Shown: positions 6,997 through 11,907 of the stretch, in pieces
Layout: every line of letters begins with the position of its first letter
Position numbering within the stretch: position 1 is the first letter of the stretch
Assembly: GCA_011524615.1 (NCBI GenBank)
Contig: WTJZ01000049.1
Coordinates: forward strand, 1 to 11,907
DNA length: 11,907 nt
From: Akkermansiaceae bacterium
GTDB taxonomy: Bacteria; Verrucomicrobiota; Verrucomicrobiia; Verrucomicrobiales; Akkermansiaceae
Direction of reading: 5' to 3'
Notes under the pieces: model-generated
The model's database searches: none
The model's input: the letters and a program-made list of their open reading frames with translations, nothing else
Told to the model about the DNA's origin: nothing
Translations under genes and position numbers: made by a program

Positions 6997-9900
6997 TTAC
7001 TCATTGACCTCTAAGCGGTAGAAGAGCCTCTGGTCGGCTGATACCAGACTCACCACAGTTTCTACATCCACTGCTTCGATTGCAGATTGAGCGATCTCCC
7101 AATCGTCTCCTCCTAGGTCAGAGGATACCCATAGGGTGTAGGTCTTACCAGCTACCGTGTCGAGAGTCACATCGATGTTGCCACCATTGCGACGCACGCC
7201 TTTGAGCTTTAATCGTGATGTTCCAGCATTAGGGTCTGTACCTGCACGGTATTCCTGCCAGTTCAGTAGACCATCGAAATCAGGATCGAGATAAAGCGTA
7301 GCATCATCTCTGGAGAGCCCATTGTCCGCTAACCAAGACATAGGCACGGACTCACTCAGCAGATAGGAATCATAGAGCGTCTGAACCTGCTCAGCACTAT
7401 AAGCGACATTAAATACGGTGAAGTCATCTATCGCACCCTTATAAGACTGATAGCCTAAGGCCGCTTCCGTGATCGTTCCGAGTGCGCCTGTTTTACCTGT
7501 TGCTGTAGCCACTAGCTCGGCATTCACATAGATCGACATCTCACCAGTAGTGACATTCTTGGTAAATACCCAGTGATTCCACTTCCCTTTGTATTCTGAT
7601 TCGCTCGCATAGTAGCTTAAGCGATCGCCACCTGCATCCCAAAAGACATTCTCGTTCCAATAGGGTAATTGGAGATTAATCACAGTACCCGCACTAGCAT
7701 CGAGCGCCTTGAATAGCGTGCCCCAAGTAGGCTGACTATCAGCCCCATAGACCCACATCGCGAGCGTGATTTGATCAGTGATACTACTAAAAGTAGTTGA
7801 CGGTATATCCATCTTGGATGTTCCAGCTGCCGCAAAGTCGAGTGCATTGCCGTATACTCCATCCACGAGGGCGGCGTCAGTAATCGTCGCTGTATTGCCA
7901 GAGCTACTGTAATCAATCGCCGTAGCTCCTGAGTTGTAATCAAAGTTCCATTGACCAATCGCCCCAGTCAATGGTGTGTCTAAGGTCGTGATGACTCCCG
8001 TAGAAGCCCACACATCGCCAATATCACCAGATACCTTGAAGGTATAATAATAGGTCGAAGCCTGTGTGAGCCCTGTGAAGGTATGATTATAAATCACACT
8101 ATCATCCGATGACCATGCTACTGAACTCTCCACCGTATCCCAACTAGCAGCATCTTGCCCTCCGTCAGTAGTACCGATGTAGGCCTCTACAGTATAATCG
8201 CCGTCTGGTAAGACGAACTCTGCACTCGCGCTAAAACTATCCACTCTCACATCCGTAGGGTCAATAATCTTAACATTCCCGGTGTCTACCACGCTCGTGT
8301 GTTGCTTAGTAAAGTTAGCAAACAACTCATAATCATTGGTTCCATGAGAGTGCCCTTTATTCTCGACGACCACGGTAATGTCTCCGCCTAGTGCTAAGTA
8401 ACGCTCTTCTAGGATTTTGTCGTTTTCTTCATATGGAACAGCGTTATCTAACGCGCCACAGATCGATAAGATCGGAACGCCCGCAGCCGCGAGGGGCTCT
8501 AGTAAATCAATTGGGCTCTCCTTCGTTAATAAGGCTTCCGCGTCTGAGGTGTACCCGAAGGTATCCTTAAAGTATTCCCACGACCCAGCATCACCAGCAG
8601 AAGTACTATCGTTCCCTACCGCATTAGTTCCCGCAGGCCAACTGAGAACATTAAGTACCCCGTTATCAGAATATAGACTATCAATCTTATCTGGATTCGC
8701 CCACGCCCAGCGGAACATCATGAGGTTACCACGACTCATCGCGGCGGCAGAGGTCTTTGGCGAGAACCCATGTTCTTGCGTGAGATAATCATAGACGATG
8801 TCCATGGCTGCATTTCCACTAGGGTGCCCCATAAGGTTACCGGACGCGATGACGAGATAGTAACCATCTTCTACGAGACGTAAGTCGTTTTGCTTAAAGC
8901 GGTGGATCGCATCCCAGAAGACATTACGCCAGAGCCATGGCTTATGCGGGAGAGGATTATTAGGAGCAACAATGGTAATGGTCTGTCCTCCTGGCACCGG
9001 TACAACGTAACGATTAAAGCCGTTATCAAGGCTCACACGCCCAGGGAACTCGTCCGGAATGTCTCCGAGGCTCACCTTCAAGTGTTCATCCTTGAATCCC
9101 GTGTACCATGTTTGACCAATCAAGGTACTTCCAGACGCAGTCGGGTAATAATTATCATCACCGATGCTGGTCTCAAATACTTCATCTAGTGGAGTGTAGG
9201 CATCCACGTAGAGTACATTATCATTCCCAAGTGTATTAAAGGTCGCCACTACATCTTCTAGTTGTCCATTCCATAGAATCGCATTCGTACGCTCCGCCTC
9301 GACTCGTCGGTTAGGAGGAATCGCTGAGAGGTAAATCTTAGGTCGACCAATGCCTGGGAGAGCGTAGATCTCATTAATGAGAGCTTCTACTCGGACACTT
9401 GCGTTATCTAAGTCGTAACTCGTCTTCACATCTTCACTGCCGAGCATAATGAAAATATGCTTAGGCTTCACCGAGGCCAATCGTCCCGAATCCCACGCTG
9501 TCGTGAGCTGATCCCTAAATCCAGCCATCGTGCTGTCGCCCACCAAGACGTCAGGAATACATGAGTGATAATGGTAGAGGTTCGTCAACGCATCACCTCC
9601 GGTCTCAGGTAATCCATCCGTCTGGGTAGATAAGTGACCTGTAAAGCTGAACTCAAACCCATCAGCGACGAGCTGCTCATAAAGAGCTTGTCTTGGCGAA
9701 ATCGTATCATCCCCATCTTCACTACCTAGTGACATCGTATCACCGATCGTCCAGATGCTCCCTAGATCCTTCTTCGCAAAGTGAATGATATCGGTCGAAC
9801 TAATCCCCTCATTGACGTAGACCTCATTCCGTTCAGCATCAAGAATGCTAAGGGTGAACCCATCGATATTACCACTATCTAAGCGCGTCAAAATGCGAAT

Positions 9901-10284
9901 TCGTTCGATCACCGAGGGCTTCCCTAAGTCGACCTCCCAATACGGATTCTCTTCTGACGCCGTATGCGTGATCGTTCCCTGCGTCCAGATTTGGTTCGTA
10001 TCACCATCCACCGCTCGAAAGGACGCACCTCCATATGCGGTACTCGATTGATCAGTCGTCTTTTGGTACGCGATATTAATACCACCACTCATAACCTGCA
10101 CTTCTGCTAGAGAAAGTACTCGGTTAGCTCCTGTGTAAGGTAGCTCGATTCGAACGATCTGCCCCACTTGATTCGTAAAGTCATCAATCCTTTCCGCGGC
10201 TCCATTCAAGGAACCCGCAAGCATTAATAACAAGCAATTAAATACTTTTTTCATGTTTTTATTCAACGTAAGCACAATGTGCAT
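6997..10284 (-). CDS. Secreted multidomain esterase-like protein with LamG
   Basis: This 1095-residue protein has a signal peptide (to about residue 30) and no lipobox. In order: an F5/8 type C (discoidin) domain (about 40-170); an SGNH-hydrolase-like domain (178-398); an alpha/beta hydrolase (410-662) with nucleophile MSRGN (S517), acid GALDNAVP (D613) and histidine KGHSHG (H645 or H647); a beta-rich linker, perhaps Fn3-like (665-770); a LamG/concanavalin-like domain (773-975); a 12-residue EF-hand-like loop DPDFDGLLNWQE (1000-1011); and a C-terminal beta domain usual in Verrucomicrobiota. No PEP-CTERM anchor is present. The likely role is de-esterification of a bound polysaccharide outside the cytoplasm; the substrate is unknown. 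The SGNH part has lost key residues (GDT for GDS, GSED for GxND, YYP for HP). An ATG at 10254 is an alternative start giving a more classical signal peptide; 10284 fits the promoter better. Confidence 0.88.
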   Translation of the reverse strand: MHIVLTLNKNMKKVFNCLLLMLAGSLNGAAERIDDFTNQVGQIVRIELPYTGANRVLSLAEVQVMSGGINIAYQKTTDQSSTAYGGASFRAVDGDTNQIWTQGTITHTASEENPYWEVDLGKPSVIERIRILTRLDSGNIDGFTLSILDAERNEVYVNEGISSTDIIHFAKKDLGSIWTIGDTMSLGSEDGDDTISPRQALYEQLVADGFEFSFTGHLSTQTDGLPETGGDALTNLYHYHSCIPDVLVGDSTMAGFRDQLTTAWDSGRLASVKPKHIFIMLGSEDVKTSYDLDNASVRVEALINEIYALPGIGRPKIYLSAIPPNRRVEAERTNAILWNGQLEDVVATFNTLGNDNVLYVDAYTPLDEVFETSIGDDNYYPTASGSTLIGQTWYTGFKDEHLKVSLGDIPDEFPGRVSLDNGFNRYVVPVPGGQTITIVAPNNPLPHKPWLWRNVFWDAIHRFKQNDLRLVEDGYYLVIASGNLMGHPSGNAAMDIVYDYLTQEHGFSPKTSAAAMSRGNLMMFRWAWANPDKIDSLYSDNGVLNVLSWPAGTNAVGNDSTSAGDAGSWEYFKDTFGYTSDAEALLTKESPIDLLEPLAAAGVPILSICGALDNAVPYEENDKILEERYLALGGDITVVVENKGHSHGTNDYELFANFTKQHTSVVDTGNVKIIDPTDVRVDSFSASAEFVLPDGDYTVEAYIGTTDGGQDAASWDTVESSVAWSSDDSVIYNHTFTGLTQASTYYYTFKVSGDIGDVWASTGVITTLDTPLTGAIGQWNFDYNSGATAIDYSSSGNTATITDAALVDGVYGNALDFAAAGTSKMDIPSTTFSSITDQITLAMWVYGADSQPTWGTLFKALDASAGTVINLQLPYWNENVFWDAGGDRLSYYASESEYKGKWNHWVFTKNVTTGEMSIYVNAELVATATGKTGALGTITEAALGYQSYKGAIDDFTVFNVAYSAEQVQTLYDSYLLSESVPMSWLADNGLSRDDATLYLDPDFDGLLNWQEYRAGTDPNAGTSRLKLKGVRRNGGNIDVTLDTVAGKTYTLWVSSDLGGDDWEIAQSAIEAVDVETVVSLVSADQRLFYRLEVNE

Positions 10285-10293
10285 TCACCCATC

Positions 10294-10301
10294 ATAATGC
10301 T
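10294..10301 (-). promoter_or_regulatory. -10 box of the LamG protein gene
   Basis: The minus strand reads AGCATTAT; the CATTAT hexamer spans 10299-10294. Transcription would start near 10286, two or three bases before the ATG at 10284, so the mRNA would be nearly leaderless. The box closely resembles AGCATAAT before the DUF1592 gene, and both continue with GAT. No matching -35 hexamer is seen. If the ATG at 10254 is used instead, the leader would be about 32 bases and would lack a Shine-Dalgarno sequence. Confidence 0.35.
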
Positions 10302-10325
10302 AAGTCAGAGAAAACTTTGACACCT

Positions 10326-10404
10326 TGAGACAATTCTCATGACGTTTTCCGTCACTGTAGTGCCCCAGTCACCCTTCACGAATAATGAGAGAGCATATTC
10401 TCTC
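10326..10404. promoter_or_regulatory. Two similar inverted repeats, operator candidates
   Basis: TGAGA-CAAT-TCTCA (10326-10339) and GAGAG-CATATT-CTCTC (10389-10404) are perfect 5-bp inverted repeats with related cores, GAGACAATTCTC and GAGAGCATATTCTC, starting 62 bases apart. Both lie in the 168-bp region between the divergent LamG-protein and eboE genes. GAGAGCAT recurs at 10447-10454 over the eboE start codon. They could bind a dimeric regulator of either gene, but short repeats of this kind also arise by chance. Confidence 0.3.
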
Positions 10405-10452
10405 CCCATACTTTGTCTTGCCAACTAGACTCGACTCTTTCACCCTGAGAGC

Positions 10453-11613
10453 ATGAGACTTTCCCCGACCGCAGAGCTAGCATACTGCACGAACATTCAC
10501 CCCGCAGAGACTCTAGAGGAGACCTGGTCCGCACTGAAGACGCATACTCTTAAGGTACGCGACCTCTTGAGAGAGCGTGGACACCTCGCGGCAGACGCTC
10601 CGTATGCGATCGGTCTCCGTCTCTCGGCTCAAGCCGCAACAGAACTAGAGGGCCGCATCGAGGAATTTAAGTCCTGGCTCACCACTGAGAACTGTTACGT
10701 CTTTACTATCAATGGGTTCCCATACGGAGCCTTTCACGGAACACGTGTAAAGGAAAAGGTATACGCGCCGGACTGGTCTACAGCGGCCCGCCTCTCCTAT
10801 ACGAAGTCCATGGCTAATGTCATCTCAGCCCTCAACCCTGAAGGCCGCTCCCTGTCCGTCTCGACCCTTCCTGGTTCTTTCAAGGCATTTAATGCATATG
10901 AGCCTGCCATCTTCGTTCACCTCGTCGAGATCGCGGAACACCTAGAGCAACTCTCTGAGGAACAGGGGCAAGACCTTCACCTCGGACTAGAGCCTGAGCC
11001 TCTAGGGCACTTCGAGAATCTACAGGAGACCCTCGACTTCTTTGAGCGACTCTGGACCTATGCTCCTGATAAGGTCGAGCTGCTCAAGCGCCGCATCGGG
11101 GTCAACTACGACACCTGTCACTTTGCCCTCGAATATGAAGATTGTCACACCGCTCTTGGCACTCTGACAGCTCATGAGATCAGAATCTCTAAGATCCACC
11201 TCTCTAATGCGCTCAGCTTCGACCCTCAGAATGCTCATGCGCTCGTAGGGCTCCGTGACTTTGACGAGCCCACCTACCTCCACCAAGTCCTAGTCAAATC
11301 CCCCTCTGGACAGATCACCCGCTTCTCTGATATTCCTGAGTTTTTTGACCGTATCGAGACGAAGGGGAATGAATTTATCGAAGGACGCTGTCACTTCCAT
11401 GTGCCACTGTATAACCAACCAACCGCCCCCTTTGGCACAACCCTAGAACATGCCCTAGATGCGCTGCAGTATCTGAATACTTACCCCGATTATTGTCCAC
11501 ACTTCGAGATCGAGACCTACACCTGGGGCGTACTACCTGAACATCTCCAACTCCCGATCGAGGAAATGATCGCCAAGGAATATGAGTGGACTCTCGCCAG
11601 CATCAAAGATTAA
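10453..11613 (+). CDS. eboE: EboE-like TIM-barrel protein
   Basis: This 386-residue protein matches my knowledge of EboE, the xylose-isomerase-like TIM-barrel member of the ebo cluster, which is linked to export of cell-envelope or secondary-metabolite precursors (for example scytonemin in cyanobacteria). Family-like stretches are AYCTNIHPAET (10-20), IGLRLSAQA (53-61), VFTINGFPYGAFH (83-95) and the TPDW-like APDW (105-108). Candidate metal ligands at the barrel rim are E180/E182 in LEPEP, D220 and H223 in NYDTCH, H249 in KIHL, H314/H316 in CHFH and E352/E354 in FEIETY. The enzymatic reaction of EboE is not known to me. No signal peptide is seen, so it is cytoplasmic. The start is fixed by the typical N-terminus, with no Shine-Dalgarno sequence. 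No other ebo gene is recognisable in the window; the next gene starts 37 bp downstream. Confidence 0.85.
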   Translation: MRLSPTAELAYCTNIHPAETLEETWSALKTHTLKVRDLLRERGHLAADAPYAIGLRLSAQAATELEGRIEEFKSWLTTENCYVFTINGFPYGAFHGTRVKEKVYAPDWSTAARLSYTKSMANVISALNPEGRSLSVSTLPGSFKAFNAYEPAIFVHLVEIAEHLEQLSEEQGQDLHLGLEPEPLGHFENLQETLDFFERLWTYAPDKVELLKRRIGVNYDTCHFALEYEDCHTALGTLTAHEIRISKIHLSNALSFDPQNAHALVGLRDFDEPTYLHQVLVKSPSGQITRFSDIPEFFDRIETKGNEFIEGRCHFHVPLYNQPTAPFGTTLEHALDALQYLNTYPDYCPHFEIETYTWGVLPEHLQLPIEEMIAKEYEWTLASIKD

Positions 11614-11650
11614 TCTTTACCTCCCCCGCTATCACTGACAACACAGAGTT

Positions 11651-11907
11651 ATGAAACGATACGAATGGAATGAAGAGACCGAGGACGGTCGTCGCTATTA
11701 TGCAGCTATCCACCACGGAGGTCGCTGGAAGTTCAATACCACTCTACAAGAGCAATATGACTGGGACGACGACATCCCTCACACCGAGGAAATCCTCCAG
11801 ACCCTACGCGGTATCCTCTGGGCTAAGTACCAGCGCCGCCGTACCACGTGGAAGATCGTCGAGAGCGTCGATAAGATCCTGAAGAAGGAGTACGGAGTAG
11901 AGCCGCC
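11651..11907 (+). CDS. Small conserved-looking protein, truncated by window edge
   Basis: An open frame starts at ATG 11651, 37 bp after the eboE stop, and stays open for 85 codons to the end of the window, so the true length is unknown. The peptide begins MKRYEWNEETEDGRRYY and has HHGGRWKF near residue 22, an acidic stretch (DWDDD) and a basic helix-like tail with KYQRRRTTWKIVESVDKILKK. It is rich in Trp, Tyr and charged residues, with no signal peptide or membrane segment. Codon use resembles eboE, and the short spacing suggests one transcript with it. I do not recognise a family. The charge pattern would suit a small cytoplasmic protein binding RNA, DNA or another protein, but this is a guess. 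Confidence 0.7.
   Translation, partial: MKRYEWNEETEDGRRYYAAIHHGGRWKFNTTLQEQYDWDDDIPHTEEILQTLRGILWAKYQRRRTTWKIVESVDKILKKEYGVEP

Noticed and set aside
6997..7060. C-terminal sorting signal (PEP-CTERM) on the LamG protein
   Set aside because: The C-terminus ends LFYRLEVNE without a PEP motif, hydrophobic helix or basic tail.
7680..9189. Several frames of 90-125 codons inside the LamG protein gene
   Set aside because: They are shadows of a continuous gene with clear domain content and show no family resemblance or start signals of their own.
10317..10322. Perfect TTGACA -35 hexamer on the plus strand upstream of eboE
   Set aside because: No TATAAT-like box lies 16-18 bases downstream (the sequence there is TGACGT), and it is about 130 bases from the eboE start, so it is probably chance.
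11670..11882. 70-codon plus-strand frame in the last 240 bases
   Set aside because: It overlaps out of frame the better candidate starting at 11651, which follows eboE closely, runs to the edge and has a normal composition; the 70-codon frame is Ser/Thr/Arg-rich.

Overview
The window looks like chromosomal DNA from a member of the Verrucomicrobiota, probably marine. The grounds are the paired DUF1552/DUF1592 genes typical of the Planctomycetota-Verrucomicrobiota group, a planctomycete-style ECF sigma factor followed by a Ser/Thr kinase, a giant secreted LamG protein ending in the DxDxDG-plus-beta-sandwich tail common in that phylum, moderate GC content and almost no Shine-Dalgarno sequences. 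No rRNA, tRNA, CRISPR array or intact mobile element is visible.

Layout. Bases 1-160 are a GC-rich block that may hold the end of a gene lying left of the window. Bases 228-4092 on the minus strand are a two-gene operon: a secreted DUF1587/1595/1592/1588/1585 protein with two CxxCH motifs, then a Tat-exported DUF1552 protein. Divergent from it, across 170 bp of AT-rich promoter DNA, 4263-6850 on the plus strand encodes an ECF-type sigma factor and a transmembrane Ser/Thr kinase. A Rho-independent terminator at 6912-6938 closes the minus-strand gene 6997-10284. That gene encodes a secreted protein of about 1095 residues: discoidin domain, SGNH-like domain, alpha/beta hydrolase, LamG, EF-hand-like loop and C-terminal beta domain. 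Divergent from it, 10453-11613 encodes an EboE-like TIM-barrel protein, followed by a small unknown protein (11651 onward) cut by the window edge.

How the parts may work together. The sigma factor and kinase almost certainly form one signalling unit: the kinase senses something outside the membrane and controls the sigma factor or its targets. The DUF1592/DUF1552 operon shares the intergenic region and is a natural candidate target, but this is inference. The large secreted protein looks like a polysaccharide-directed esterase. Its SGNH domain has lost three of four catalytic residues while its alpha/beta hydrolase triad is intact. Three starts (4092 minus, 4263 plus, 10284 minus) are preceded by AGCAT-containing -10 boxes placed so close that the transcripts would be leaderless or nearly so.
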